A stretch of 64,000 nucleotides of DNA, from positions 16,165,111-16,229,110 of the forward strand of contig CM037836.1 in assembly GCA_021234535.1 (NCBI GenBank), read 5' to 3'. Below, piece after piece: positions 24,701 through 38,790 of this stretch (its first letter is position 1; every line of letters starts with the position of its first letter). The notes beneath the pieces are model-generated. The model was given only the letters and a program-made list of their open reading frames with translations. It had not been told where the DNA came from and did not search any database. Made by a program: the position numbers and the translations under genes. This stretch comes from Stichopus chloronotus (lineage: Eukaryota > Echinodermata > Holothuroidea > Aspidochirotida > Stichopodidae).

Positions 24701-26388
24701 AAAGTTCGTCTTTAAAAATGTGGCATAATAGATGTTCTGTCATGGCTGTTCTAAATAGTTCTCATGAACTCATGAAGTACGATTTCCAGGGTTACTCGAG
24801 TCTCCCTTGTTAATGTAATCACAAGAGCTGTATAGTGTTGCAGCATTGATTTGATTCATGAAGGTAAGGGTGTGAAAGGAGCGATGGTGTGTCGTGTATG
24901 TACACAAACTCGCAAACGTTATTACACTAACAGGAACCATGTACAGAAACAGAAGAGAAACCACAAGAAGGACGTACAAAGAAAAAGAGCTGTCTGAATG
25001 GTTGTCCTCATATAGAAGAACTGTTGACAATCAGGTTGATAATTCCGGTTTTGGAATGCTTCCCTACCAGCTGGCTGTCAGAAACAATGATTATAGTGGT
25101 ACCTTTTGTCATTTAACCTGTTTTCAGCTTCCTACTTCACGTAATAGTTCACTTGTAAGTTGCTGTTTCTCATACAAAGGGTTTGATTATCTGATAACAT
25201 TCATTGCCTTCTCCACATCCCTCTTGAGAGTCACTCCAGTATGAACTACAATTACAGCTGCAGTCTAGTATTCTGTTAAAGCCTTTAAGCTGGTATGTAA
25301 ATAAAGCAACAGAACACTGTACATAGTCTGTGACTTTAAAATTGATCGACAACTCTCCACATAAGTACGTCAGTCACGATGCATAAGCAACATCTTATTG
25401 CATGTGAGTTGCCCCAAACCCAGTCCGCAGTCGTGGTGATGTGGGTTCATCTTTCTGGGGGGGGGGTAAGGCTCAAGTAGCTGATGCCTGACACCCCCAC
25501 CCCCTTCTTACCCAGCTATGCCACAACTGATCTGCAGATGAACGAGGAGACCAAAACGGTTCATCCCACTGCAGAGCGTCAGCATCTGTTGATAGAAGAG
25601 TACAACTAACATCATGGACTGTAAATCATTTAGCAAATTCTTGTCTGATTGCTCCATCTCACAGTTGAAAAAAAAACAGACACTTTCTTTTTTCTCATAC
25701 TGCATGCATTACAACGTCAATGAAATTTTCATTCTAAGGTGAGCGGATTACCTCTGCCTTGTAACAAGTTGCCATACTTTGACTGTTAACCCCTTTATAC
25801 AAATAGTTCAGTTACATTGTTTGACACTCAACTGAGGATTTGACTGTTGAATTTTTGTGAACCACTTGTGATGTGAACCACTTGTGAGTAGATTTGTCAC
25901 ATGACATTTTTTTGCCATGTTTATAATGATTGGAAGTGGTTGGAAGGAAAGGACAATCTTAACTGAAAGAACTGCTGCAGCGTATTAGGCCAAATAAAAA
26001 AAAAAATAGTTTCTTGTCCCCGCCCGCCCTCTTTTTCTCCCGCATGAATTTTTTTTTACGATCAAAAGTAGAATTTTCGACCGAAAATGTCTTATCCTGA
26101 CCGCGGAAATGATCTCTCCAAGTCTGTTGCAATGTCTAAGTTGCAACATAGCACTTATCGATACATTGATAAGACACATGATAGTTATCCATGCTGCCAA
26201 TGGGCCTTTCAGGTAACTGCTTGTAACAAAAGAGAAAAAAAAAGGCACGGACACCCAAATTTTGGGAAAAATTCGGATAAGAAACTAGTTCTTTTTTACT
26301 TTGCCTTATGTACACATACTTATTTGTCCTTAAGGTAGATTCATATTTAGTACAGCGTGATGCATGCTCTCCTTCATTTCTCTTTCAG
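21713..26388. other. Large ceramidase intron with degenerate minisatellite
   Basis: A 4.7-kb intron between GTAATC and TCTCTTTCAG. It includes the CAGTAGACACCTAC-like array at 22700-23180, a poly-T run near 22363, a poly-A run near 24099 and a G tract near 25458. No convincing nested exon was found. Confidence 0.65.
22700..23180 (+). repeat. Degenerate minisatellite, unit like CAGTAGACACCTACC
   Basis: About 480 bases in which CAGTAGACACCTACC-like words recur with variable spacing (CAGTAGTCACCTGC, CAGTAGACACCTACC, CCAGTAGATATAAGCC, ACCCAGTCGATATAAAC and others). There are frequent two-part units, PuGTAGACACCTA plus ATATAAGCC/CCAGTAGA. It is heavily diverged, so an old array. Confidence 0.75.
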
Positions 26389-26704
26389 AACTGAGTGCCA
26401 TAGAATAGCCCGCCTCGGACGCACCTGCGCTCTCCTCTGGGTGGTTTCGGTGGGTTGCTGGGCCGGCGATTTCTTCCTCTGCGACGTATGGCAGAACATT
26501 TCCTTTCCGTACCTGCACTGCATGTGGCACATCCTGGTCTTTGTATCTGCCTACACCGCCTGTGTCCTCTTCTCCTACTTTGATGCGCAGAACGAGTGTC
26601 CAGAGATGGGTCCAGTGCTGCGTTATTGGCCCAAGGACACCTGGGTGAACTTTGGAGTGCCCTATGTGACTTTGAAGAGCTACGGTATCAAGCCGATCGA
26701 TTGA
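26389..26704 (+). CDS. Alkaline ceramidase (ACER2-like), last exon and stop
   Basis: The acceptor TTTCTCTTTCAG at 26388 joins in phase to complete an Arg codon. It encodes about 104 residues ending at a TGA at 26702. Family features: W-A-G-D-F-F-L-C-D (W-I-S-D-R-x-x-C in ACER2), F-P-Y-L-H-C-M-W-H-I-L carrying the two remaining zinc ligands (H217 and H221 by ACER3 numbering, four apart), then S-Y-F-D-A, R-Y-W-P-K-D-T-W and G-V-P-Y-V. The F-P-Y-L-H-C-M-W-H run is identical to ACER2. The four exons total about 276 residues without the missing initiator exon, close to the roughly 275 of vertebrate ACER2. An ATTAAA about 80 bases after the stop could serve as a polyadenylation signal. Confidence 0.93.
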
Positions 26705-28974
26705 TCAATATTGACGTTGCAGCCTTTCATCATACGAGAGTCGTGACTTGAGACGTACATGCCAGAACAACAAGAGCGTTGATTAAAGTTATGAGCCTGA
26801 ACTTATGTTTCTCATGTGGAAGCCCCTCCTTGTAATTACAAACACCTATTTATCATGGCAGGAGTGGCTGAGTGGAACTATCTTTCATTTTTATTGATTT
26901 ATTTATTTATTTCTTCTTTTAGTTTGTATTGTTTCTGTCTTCAAAAGCATAGTTTCACAGCTTTTAAGAGTCTGATGCATTAGCACCCATATTGTAAAGT
27001 AAGATATTATTCTATGACCTAAAGTGTTACGGTGGAAAGGAAAACAACCCTCAGCGTGGTGGGTCATGTGACCAGCCCTGCGACGTACCTTTGTATGGTG
27101 ATGGTTCCCTCATAAATGCAGAAAATGCAGTAAAAAGGACCCTGCATTGTAGGTACATTACCTTTACAATGGTATAAAGTGGGTCTGTATTGTTGTTGTG
27201 TATTACATGACTGCACAGTGAGGTAGTATGTGGTCTGAGAGATTACATATACCATGGTTGAGTGCCGTTACTTGTTGAATTTTTCAGAGGGTAATATCTA
27301 CAGGGTATATACAGTTGATTTCGATGGAAGATCTCTCATAGTCTTTCACAGCCATTATCAGGCCAACTTTTCTTTTATGAGTCAATTTAGAGGTATGACT
27401 TACATCACTGTACATCAGTGGTACGCCCTAGTGTGGTGCATTTCGCTGGATAGATCAATTTATCAATTAGACTTTAAGCAGTGTTATCAAATGCCTGAAA
27501 TACAACAATTAACAAGAGAGAAATTTCTCGTGAGCATTATCTAGAGCGTTTAACGAAAGCAAAATTTTATTAAGGTTTTGAGTGATTTTTGAGACAAGAG
27601 AGGTCCTGTTAATATTAAGTGTGAATGGAAGGACAAATAAGTGTGAGTGCTTAAAACAAAGGCTTTTTAAGAGGCTTGTCCTAGTCTTTTCACCCAGAGG
27701 GCAAAATCCCATTAAAGAGTGCTGATGTATTACTTTCAAGTTTAGGATAGTTTTTTTTTTACATGTAAATAGTTTAAAAACAAAAACAGAAAGCAAGTAG
27801 TGTGCTTGAGTGTCGTGTGAAATCTGTGAACTTTGTTTAAAGTACACACATGCTGCCACGTTGGTGCTAGCAGATGGTTTGGTCAGCTACAGTGACATGT
27901 TGTTCCTCATTAAATATATCTAGGATGTGGAAATGTATCTCAGCACCGTTTAAATTATTCTGACATTGTCTGATTCCATGACCGTCAGAAGTGATGAAAG
28001 ATTCATTCAGACTTTCATTGCTAAAGATCCTTTACAGAATGCTTTGGAGAATCAACTTCTTGGCCATCGGGGTGTTCGGAATCCTGTGTTGTAACATTAA
28101 TAGTAAACAACTCAGTGTCTTATTTTTCTTAAGTATGTTTGTTTCTTCTTTGTGGAAACTGTTGGAGAGTCCTGTTTGATTGAATGTCCTCAAAATGTTA
28201 GTGAAAAAGAAAAACGGGTCAGTGCAGGTTATAGAAAATTTGAACATAGTCTATTCCTGTCCTTATAGGGAGCTGATATTCTAAGTGAATTTGAACAAAC
28301 AGTGACTAGATGTAACTTTACTCCATATGATTTTTGTATTCATGCATAAGAGATGTTGCTGAATACTTTGTTTAACTCACTGAGTCTTGTGATGCTATCG
28401 GTTACTTTCAAGACAATCATAGATCTAAACATTTTAGGACTTGAAATTTAAGTGAAGGGCATTTCTAATGGAGTTATTCTGGCATCCCAAAGTGTTGCAT
28501 GTGCTATGTTGCATGTGTTGAGACATACTGTAATCCATGTGATGTATCCCAGTGGTGGACTATTCACTAAGGGAAGCCTTTGTCCAGGAACAGCTCAGCC
28601 ACCATAGATATTCATGATTTCTTTTGTGGATGGCTTGATTTTAATCTCTCTGATACCTTGGAATAATTCACAATAAGGTGCACCTTGATTTATAGGTGAA
28701 ATAATTTCCATTTGATAGTGTAGTCTAAAATGAGCAGTTGTTTCTTTTAAGCAGTAGAGTTGACTTTTTCTTTCACACTTCATGGACAAAGTTTTGTGTC
28801 TAGAACAACAAGCAATAGCTGGCCAGCCCAAGAAGTTGTCATTTTATGCTCTCTTCTGGATTTTTCTGTGTACCTCAATTGTATCTTGAACATTGTGACA
28901 AAAATGTTTAGGTTCGTTATATTTTATCGCCATTGATGTATTTTCTAGTATCATAAAAACACTTTTAACACTTC

Positions 28975-29070
28975 AGTGTAGGTTTCAGCAGCTGGTCTTG
29001 TTTTGAAATTAGATCTTTGCTTTGATCCACTGGGTCTTTGGCTCTTACAGCCAACAAGGTTGGCAGCAGA
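28975..29070 (+). repeat. Imperfect local duplicate, copy 1
   Basis: The core CAGCTGGTCTTGTTTTGAAATT, then ATCTTTGCTT and CTGGGTCTTTGGCT, recurs at 29483-29575 with substitutions and small indels, about 510 bases downstream. Confidence 0.65.
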
Positions 29071-29482
29071 TTTCATTTTTTTCCTTTGCAGCATCAGTTC
29101 TGCTACCTTTAAAATATTCTGCTGGAATCAAAGGACTGATGGATGTTATGATGCTCATTGGACCGTCAGTCTTCGTTTATGATCACCTCTGAATATAAGA
29201 GGCTTCATTGACTGTGGGAGAACTTTTAAGTGGTTTAAGTACGTGAGCGGAGACGTCACATGCCGGTCGATAGCGTCTCCCTTAATTTTCGTAGAGGCTG
29301 ATCTTTAAATGGTGTCAGAGTTATTAAGCATTCTTTTGGTAAATTCATTTGATCAGATGAGCAGTTCAACAGGATGGTCATTTTCATTGCCCTTGATAGT
29401 TTACTGATTTGGGGATTTGTAATATTTTGTCACCCTTGGGGTACTTAACAGTTTCAAGAAGACTGTTGAGTCACCTCTTCAG

Positions 29483-29575
29483 TTTGGATTCAGCTGCTGG
29501 TCTTATTTTGAAATTATATCTTTGCTTGATTTGCTGGGTCTTTGGCTGTACAATTTACAGATAGGCAGCAAGTCC
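29483..29575 (+). repeat. Imperfect local duplicate, copy 2
   Basis: Partner of 28975-29070, with GCTGGTCTTATTTTGAAATTATATC and CTGGGTCTTTGGCTG. Confidence 0.65.
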
Positions 29576-32218
29576 TAGCTATTCTTTGCATTGTACTTGA
29601 TAGTGTACCGAAGGAGATTGAAAGAGATTGTCTGAATTTATCAGTCACCTCTCTTAAATTTCTTCCTTCTCTCATGATGACATTTGTGTATCATCCAATG
29701 AGGGTATGATCTGTTGTCTTATTGTATTTATGGATCTTTGATTACTGGAACTATATTTCCAGAAAAGGAAAAAGCCAGCTCCCTTAAATGATAATGTTCG
29801 TAAAAATGTCTTTGCTTCATTTTATTATTTTAGTGAGTCATGCACATCACCTTATTTCTCATTTTCTTGCTGATAAGAACATTTGTCTGATCCTTCTACC
29901 ATGCAGAGCAATGCAACAAAAATTTACACCAAAGCCATTCACCTGGAACACTGTAACCTTTCCCACAGGTTTGCTTTGATGTATCAAATACTTACGTTTT
30001 ATTGATTTTATTGTCATCTCACTCACATTCTTGTGCTGTAAGGAACGCATCAGTCCATGTTGGTTTTCGCTTGAAAAATCGTTTCCAAGCGAAACGTTGG
30101 TCTGTTTAGGTTAGTTGAAGTTATAGCTTCTTTTTTTTTGTCTTCGCTGCTGAAAAAAATTGCTTGCCAGTTTCTTTACTCAGGTTGAACAGTTTTGACT
30201 CTCTTCCTGCTTCTAGATATTGGGATGAATAGTTCTTGTTCATGTTGTGTCCAAGTATTCCATTACCGCAATACAAACGTCATCGTGACAATTTCTGAAC
30301 ATTCGTTGCCCGTTTTTTATTCATCGACTCTTGATTAGTTTCATGTACGTTACCTCAGAGTTCCTTCTCTCTTAGAGCTAAAGCGACCAAGAAGAAAGTA
30401 AAATAGGAAATAAGTTATCTCTGGTATGCTTCATGTGACACATGTTGCATGGTTGCTGTGCCTGTAAGTGCATCTTTGGCAGCCATCTTTCTTGCTCGTC
30501 CCTTTAGTGCCTCTCTGTTCGTGCAAATATGGGCACCACATCACAGTTCTTGACACTCTACTCACTACCTCTGTCAGAAGTTAATCGATGTCTTGGACGC
30601 CCAACTCCCTCTCCATAATATTCTGTTTGCTTTTTCTTGGTGTCCTTGAATGCTTCCTTTCGTATTAGCTTCAAATGGCATCAAGGTACCCTGAAACAGT
30701 TGAACAGAATGACATACAGGCATTCATTGTGGCTGCTATCCTAAGATGACTTCCTAGCTTTTTTTAAACCAAACAGTAATTTGTATGGAAGTTTTATTCT
30801 ACTATATTTGTTCACCATTGTGTCTTGCCTTGTCTTTAAAGCTTTAAATTAAATAAGAATCTAGGGTCATATACGTACCAATATTCATGGATTGTGTGAG
30901 TTTGTGAAAAATGTTTTAATCAGGATAAGTTTATTAATTTGTGGGTCAGAAATGACATAAGGAAGACAAATCAGTACCAAATTGGTATTTTGTAATTTTA
31001 AGCATCTGTGACATAGTTGTGTTGTGTTTTTTCTTTCTTTTATTTTTCTTCATATTAAATTAGTTTACTTGAACAAAGAAGTTATATCACTGATTGCAGT
31101 TGCCACCAATTGAGTATATTTTAAACTTTTAATGAAATGTGTTTAATGAAATGTGTATATATGTCAATCACCATGGTCAGTCTTCTCTTGTGGCAGGCAG
31201 TGGTAGCTGGGAGCCGGATGAAAGTCTAAATCTTTAGTTTCATTTTGGTATTTGCCGATTTCTATGGAATTTTTTTTTTTTGCCTTTTCGTGGCAAATTT
31301 GCTCTCAAGATGGCTGCTGTACATTGCAATATTGGTATCGTGATGGCAATTGCCAATGTTCAAAGAAAGCTGCAAAGGTTGATGGTTGGTGTTGAGAGCA
31401 AAGGTGTCACTATTTCCATAATAGTATCATTCACTGCACACGGGTAACGAGTGGAAATTGACCATAGACTCGTAGCATCATGCAGAGGGTTATTTAAAAG
31501 AGACTGATATCACATGAGGTTGAATGAGTGACAGACCTAGGGCCTTTAAAATTTCGTCTGCAAATGGCTTTCATTTTGCGGATAAAAATTGGGGTAAGTA
31601 TAGTTTCAGAAGAGAGATAGTTGTTTACTTGTAATCTACTAAAGGTGAAAATGTGATCCATGCACTCTTAATGGCACCATTTGTCCAGGATGATTGATAC
31701 TCCATAGTCAAAGCAGGAAGCGACTGGTGGCACCGTTACATGAGTCAGTCAGTGCTGCACATTTCACAGTCGAATATTACCTTTTAGTCCAACACAGGGT
31801 TGCTTTGTCGTGGAAAACCTAGAAAAGTTGGAAGTTTGGAAAAGTATTTCAAAGCTTTGAAAAACATTTAAAAATTTAGGGGAAATGTTTGAAGTCCTGG
31901 AAAGTCCTGGAAAGTTTTACACAGTGATTTTTTTCTTTCTCACCCATAATATCAAAATGTATTCTCAGTCCAAAGATCAAAATTTAGTGCCAATATTGTT
32001 CTCTTTAACTCATATTGCTTCAGCTTTTGCTGTTTAAGTTGAAAACTGGAGTAACGTCATGAAAATTGGTTATCTGGTCCAGTGAAAGTCATTGAAAAGT
32101 CATGAAAATTGATTTCCTTGAAAGTGCAGGGTCCCTGCTTCCATTTCTCGACTGGCTCCGTCATTCTGAATTAGTAAATTTTGATTCCACAAGGGCCTTA
32201 CATACAGTACAGGCTAAA

Positions 32219-32307
32219 ATGACCTGACTGATGGCACCATTATGAGTTTGATGATATCACATGCAGAACAAGTCAACATGACCTGACTGATGGCACCATT
32301 ATGAGTG
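32219..32307 (+). repeat. Two-copy direct repeat, period 59
   Basis: A 29-base word starting ATGACCTGACTGATGGCACC and ending TTATGAGT occurs exactly at 32219 and again at 32278. A shorter CACTTAACGG pair follows near 32388 and 32406. Confidence 0.85.
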
Positions 32308-34241
32308 ATTTTACAAGACATGTACTCTACGTTATTACATGACCTGGTTCATGATACCTATCTTGTTTAATTAATGTAACACACTTAACGGATGAGTGTT
32401 ACACACTTAACGGAGTCTCATCATTGACTGGTGGCGCTAAATAACAATGCTGCGAATGGTCTCATGTGTGTGAAAGTATCACTTTGAATTCCACAATGAA
32501 AAGCAGCGTGGCACAACCTGAAAGAAAGAGAGAAGGAAAAAAAAAAAAACCCCATAAAATATAACTAGATTCGTCTGGAGATGTATTGAAGTGAATATAA
32601 GTCGGCAAAAGGACTTCAGATAGTTTTCTTCAGTTACAGTGTACACAAATTGGTGGTGTATGTTCATTTGTCGTACATGAGGTATAGTTGTTCGATTGTA
32701 AGCGATGAGCTGATTAGACTAGTATACATATATGACAAATACATATTAGACACGTCAATTTTACCATTCTGTCCACTTGTGCAAAAACCTATGCAGCTTA
32801 TTAATGTGTATATAATGTAATCGTACGTGACACAGATGTGTTTGCCGTTCAGGTTTAAAGTGGCACGTTGAGTTGATGTCAACAACTTTGGGTGGATTTC
32901 GAAGGGTGCGGTCACATAACAATATTCATAATTAGTGTAATTAGGTACGATCCAAGAGTTATGAAAACTGTCAACATGTTTTTAATTTTTGACCCTGTCT
33001 TTGTACTGACTATGTGCACATCAATTGATACTAACGAAAAACAAAAGTGTCTGCTCACGAATTGTCATGCACTAAATTGAGTCATTGGTGACTTGTTAAT
33101 GTTCATTAGTATGTGGAACATGGGGATCCTCATAGTTTGACCATTTGTTATTAGTATGTGAAGGAAACTTGACCGGTTTGGAAGAATTTTGTGAAGTTCA
33201 ACAAACAACTCAAAGTGCCCCTTTAAATGTGATGAAAGTACCATTAAGCAGATGTGATCATTTTGTTCAGATGTGAAAACGAACATGTTACTCAGTGTAA
33301 CAAGTGTATTTAATGATGATTATCAGTGGTTGGTAAATCGACTGGTACTAGATTACTGTAACATGGCTGTTTGCCTTCTTGTTTCCTCTCTAAGACCCTT
33401 TGCTAGCCCTCTCAGGTAGTGATGTTTTTGTTTTTAGTGACAAAAATATTTGATTAGTTTCACCATTATGGAATACCAAAATACAACAAAGCAAATATTG
33501 TAATATGTGATTAAAATTGAATGTGATATCATAATTAACAATTGAATGTTTTCCTTTTTTTTCTATTTTCTGTCGGTAAATGTAATGACTCAACTTGACA
33601 TGCTCCTCGCTCGCAGTGATCACGAATGCCTAGCTACAAATGCTATAGGCTTTCCGTACCATATGTTGTCATTTCACGTCATTGATGAATACATGCATGA
33701 GAATATTATCGAGACTGCTTGTCATCATGTGGAGAGATACGTTACTCAGCAACATTCACTACAGTGACTGTTCAATCGTAAACACGTTCACTCTCAGCGG
33801 TGTCCGGGTCAGTTCAGTATCACGTGATCACGAGAGAGACAAAGAGAAAGGAGGGGAGGGGGCTGGGTGTGTGGAGGAAAGGGATTAAGAAGGCAGAGGA
33901 AAAAAGGGAGAGGCTTGATGCAAAGAGGCTTGGTTGTGTCTTTCTGTAAAAGCCCTCATGGTGGTTTTATGTTCACTATTTGGTGATATTTATGCACTCC
34001 CTTATGGAATATTTATAAGACATATTCACATATGAAAACATGTACCCTGTTGTTGTCGTATAACATTGAAGTAGTAAATCTGTATTGTTAAAGACCACCA
34101 AAGACAATTATGGATGTGTGTTTTGAAGTGTGTAGTTCTTTGTTCTAATTCATCCCACAAAAAAAACAAAAAAACGTGAAAGTCGGTGGGCAGCTCATAT
34201 ATGTGTCAAACTGTCCTTAGTTTTGTTTACACTATTGTGAT

Positions 34242-34629
34242 CAGTGGCGGCGCTACGGGGGGGGGGGGGGGGATGAGGGGGCACTTGCCCCTCCAGATTG
34301 TTTTCTTGCCCCCCCAGTTGCCCCTCCAGTTTCCAAAGGAAAAAGTTGGGAACCTTGGGGTACGGTCAACCGAAAAGATAAATAATACAAAAATAAATAA
34401 TATAACTCTCTTGGGACTTAATTTTCCACCCGCAGATATGCTAAAATCTCAGAGCTTCCGGGGGCTTCGCCCCCTGGACCCCACCAGGGGCCCTAAGGCG
34501 GGGCCCTGGAACCCACCTGCATGGCCTCAGTTAGCACTCGGTTTCGCGCTGCGCGAAAACCTTTGCCCCCCAATATTTTCCTCTGCCCTCAGTTTGCCCC
34601 CCAAGTCTGACATCCTGGCGCCGCCACTG
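34242..34629. mobile_element. hAT-type non-autonomous element, copy 2 (388 bp)
   Basis: Same family as the element at 11317, with the same CAGTGGCGGCGCTACGGGG start and TGGCGCCGCCACTG end. It is flanked by a perfect 8-bp target duplication ATTGTGAT (34234-34241, 34630-34637). The left end holds a 16-base poly-G. The shared interior includes AAAAAGTTGGGAACCTTGG, TACGGTCAACCGAAAA and the GGGGGCTTCGCCCCC hairpin. It lacks about 0.4 kb present in copy 1. The 166-codon open frame across it is not a gene. Confidence 0.9.
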
Positions 34630-34637
34630 ATTGTGAT

Positions 34638-37600
34638 TGAAGAGAAATGCTTAGAAAATACGCCCGCGACCAGACTGGTAGAGTGAGGATAGGGATGGGG
34701 TGGGGGGGAGTAAGCCTAGTGCGAGTGCTAAGTTTTTGACTAAATGGAGAAGCATGCTTCACCCTGACTAGACGTAGGGGTGAGGAATAGAGAGTGCGCG
34801 ACCACGTGACTATCGTCGTTGTAACAGCACTCAGGTTGCCGTCCCTACCCCCAAGCCCAGTGTCTCAGACCTGTAACCCAGGGCGTTGGGGAGGGAATTG
34901 GAGGATAGCCCCCCCCAACTATTGGTAAGGAAATTTGGGGGATAGCCTAACTACTCGGCTCCACTTGCTCGGGTCTGCGGGGATATCCAGGTCCCTATGC
35001 AATAGCCTACTTTCAAAATTTGATATTTCCCCCCTATCCGTCAACACATAGGCCTAAAGTGGTAAAAGTTAAATATGGAAGAATAATTACGTGGTCGCGA
35101 ACTCTTCATCCTTCGCCGCCCTCAGCCTCAGCAGGGAAAATGAAATGCTTCCCCACACATCGGTTCAGTGGACGACGAATATTCCAACACTTTGAAATTT
35201 CCATGTCTGAAAATACGATGAAAAACTTCGTGTGAAGAAATGCACTTTAAGACCAGTGACAGGCAATTTCCTGTTTACAATAAACGTTGCCAAATTGACA
35301 TAGAAACGGGTTAAAAAACTGTCAACAGACGTTTTCCGTTTTCAGGCGTAGTTGTTCTCCCCTGTGAGTGTTAAACTGCCGTGTTTCTTTAGTATGGCGT
35401 GGTCGACTTCAGCGTTTTTCCCTGTATTCAGAATGAATCGGAAACAAATTGTAAGAAACGAATAGCCAAATTAAATCTCCCTCTTTCCCCTGATGCCGGT
35501 GTTCACCCAAGTACGCAAACGAACTCTGCTCTGCCGCAAGGACCATCTTTACCCCTCTCAACTCTCAGTTACCCCTTGCTCTTCAATCCTTTTGCTCCTC
35601 CATCCGATCACTTTCACACATATACGTGATCGTCATGGAATTACTCAAAGATAATGCACTTTTCCATGTAAACACTTCATCTTTAACCATTTTAGTCGTA
35701 CGTCATTACGTTGTCTTAATTAGGTCATCAGCCAGACCTATGCCATTAAACGCACTACCCCCTCCCCTTTTTGTAATTGTGAATATTTGTGTGTGTGTTC
35801 TCCACTTCGGCTGAGGGAAAGTAACTTAATGTAAAAAAAAAGGCCGTAACGATTTTAAGATGAAAATCACTTTTTTTAATCACAAAAATCAATACCGTCA
35901 CCAATCAAACTTGTCCGTACGACATAAGATGCACGCCAGTAATTTGACTAGCGCCGAAAATTGTTTTCGTTTGTTCAAAATAAGCAAAGAAACGAATGAA
36001 AGATACGATACCACTGAAATGGAAAGAAGAAAATTCATGTCCTTTAAGTATGTGAGTACGTATGTAGCCCACGTGGGGGCGTATCGGAAATGTCTGTAAC
36101 AACATTTCTTTCTCTGGATTACCTCTAAGTATTGGGGTATATTTGATATTACGTCTCCCAATAAAATATTTCGCGGGACATGTCCCTCCTAGCCTCCCAG
36201 GAGCACCGCCCATGGCCTTAGATGGTTTCCAAATTGTCATTTGGAATCAGTTGTCAAATCATGATTATGAAAACCATGCAAACATCGTATCTGGAGAAGG
36301 GAAGCTGGCACTGATATCATGTTTGTTATGCGTGTGTAGTTTTGTACCTTAATTGCGTGCAAAGGCCTTTTTATATTTGGTGGAAGACATTTGGGTAAAA
36401 AATTGTGAAAACCATGTCCACATGGATTCTCATGAGAGGAATCTTAGCTATACCTCTTTGTATGCAGTTGTGCAATCATTATCTTTGGGGAGCAGATGAT
36501 AAAAGTGGATACAGCACTGTTGTTACTCAATTGGTCTCTGTTAGTCACACGAAAATTACCGTGTTTTTACACAAAGTACCAACATTTTACACTGACATGT
36601 CGAATTCGTACAAAAAAAAAAGAGAGAAAATACTGACAGCTAAATCGAAACCACGATGCCTTTGTACATTCTGGTTAGTTTTTATTATTATTACAATATT
36701 TTGAATGTCCTTCTTGGAAACAGGCAAATTAAATGACTATATAGACTGCCCTACCAGTCATTAGCAAGACAGAAACCATCTTGTATAGACAATTAAACCT
36801 GCTCGCATTGAAGTTCTCCCATATGGCCTACTTTAACCTTATATATACACTCATCCGGATGAAACACGACACAGTCACGTGACGCTGTTGGCACCGCATT
36901 CCCGCATGGTTTTTTATTGCATATTTCAAGGCTACCTAACCAAGTGTACAAAATTTCTCTTTATATGTATATACAATAATTTTCCCTTGTGCATACACGG
37001 TATCAAATTCATCCCCGTGGCACTGTTTGATGCTAACTTTGTTGAAAGAAAAGAGAAAAAAAAGCGAAGAAAAAAGGCGAAACGAAAGGGGGGAATAAAG
37101 AACTTTACATTTAAACGATGCGCTGCAGTTGCTGGTATCCGAACAGGGTGAAAACAAGGCGTTACATATACTCAGAATTGTACAGCATCGCGTCCATCCG
37201 CTTGGCCTCCCTCGCATATACCAATGATTAAAAATCTTCGGAACCGTGCATCGGTATAGATGTGACAACTTGAAAACAAAATCCGATGAAAGCTTGGTTT
37301 TAGGTCTTTGCTTCGGTCTTTGCTTTTCTCTGAAAACGCTATTTCGTTTCTGATAATTAAGCAGGGAAAAAAAAATGTACCTCATTGTTTGAATTATGTG
37401 GAATCGTTGTGTGCAAATTCTTTTGCTGTGACACTTGCTACTGCAAGAAAATGATCTGGGACCATGGAAAAAAATATAATATCAAGATTACAGGGAGGGA
37501 TATGAAAGTCATTCAATTCAAAGACACTTTTTGATTTCTGATACCAGGAAGATTGAACTTCTTTTTGTCTTGGGATCGGTAAACTTTCTGATTAATTCTC

Positions 37601-38790
37601 TGGTTATGATATCAGTGAATTAACCGTATGTTTATCGTATACATTTGTATATGGATTCAGCTGGGATCGAATGGTCGATTCACTTTTTTATCTCACGAGG
37701 ATGGCTGCAACGGATTTATTTCTTGGTGTATTGTTGTTCAATGAACAAACTACTGAATCAACTGCATTTGTCATTCATCTTTGTGATAACAGTTTACACT
37801 TCGTTTTTGCCTCCAACTTCGTCTCTACCAAAATCGGTTGCAATTGAAGACCGTTTATGTTATTGATCGTTTGCCGTTTAATTGGTCATCGTACTGCTGG
37901 TATCGATATCGCTTTCAATACTAAGACTAGATCACACTTACGGAAGTGTAGCTGCGATATTACTTATTTTCTTCACCACTGCGCAGTCTATGGGAACGAA
38001 AAACGGAGTATTATAATATTAGCGAAAGAACAAGATGGATTACCCGATGTTACAGTATATTGGAATTTCTAATTTCTTTCCTTGAAGATGGGACCAAAAT
38101 GCAATTCGGGTTCACCGCTAACCTTTCTTTATCTGGTTTGTTTTTCAGAAGGGAAAGAGTTTTAGCACAATGACTGCATACGATCAATGAGGGATTTGCA
38201 TCTTGCACTCTTGCATTCTCTTGTCAATGAAAGTGACAAAAAGCTGCTAAATATATGTAGGCCAATATATTAGTGGCCAAGACATGTATGTCATCACGTG
38301 GTAAAACGTGTCTTTAATGTAGACGCCATTCAATCTTTTAGTTCTACATCCTCCGTGAAAAAAAAAAAAAAACTTTAAAGAAAACCTTGGACTGACATTT
38401 GAACTTGAGTTTAACTCTACTCACCTTGACAACCCATTCCTTATTCACTCAATGGAACGGATGCATTTGATTATATGTAATCACCCAGTAGCCTGTAAGG
38501 GGGTGTTCCTGTTGATGGCTAATAGAGCCGTCTCATAGTTTTACTCTTCTCGCTGTGCGGCTCGGCTGTTAAGCTTAATGCGATCGGCTGTTGCTAATCA
38601 GGATTACTAATTTCTTGGGGGAAGCCGCTTGTTGAATTGGCACTGCTATTGTTTATCATTTGCACAGGGGCCTGGAAGAAAGGCGTTTTTTCTATACGCA
38701 GACATTGATAAAACGTGCAAGAGAAGTCGCAGTTAAGCTACAGGAGAAATCTCCGTGCTTCACTTTTGATGAGAGAATCTCTATATCAAT
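34638..38790. other. Upstream region of the first Ig-receptor gene
   Basis: No recognisable gene. Numerous short open frames on both strands have no protein-like pattern. Just before the receptor start, TTTATCATTTGCACAG ending near 38667 looks like a splice acceptor, so a non-coding 5' exon may lie further upstream. Confidence 0.45.

Larger units (their letters stand above)
26705..34233. other. Intergenic with local duplications
   Basis: Follows the ceramidase; the first part probably holds its 3' UTR. No further gene was recognised. Present are two imperfect local duplicates (28975/29483) and a short tandem repeat at 32219. Confidence 0.5.

Noticed and set aside
34186..34686. 166-codon open frame
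   Set aside because: Runs through hAT-type element copy 2, including its poly-G and hairpin blocks; composition-driven.
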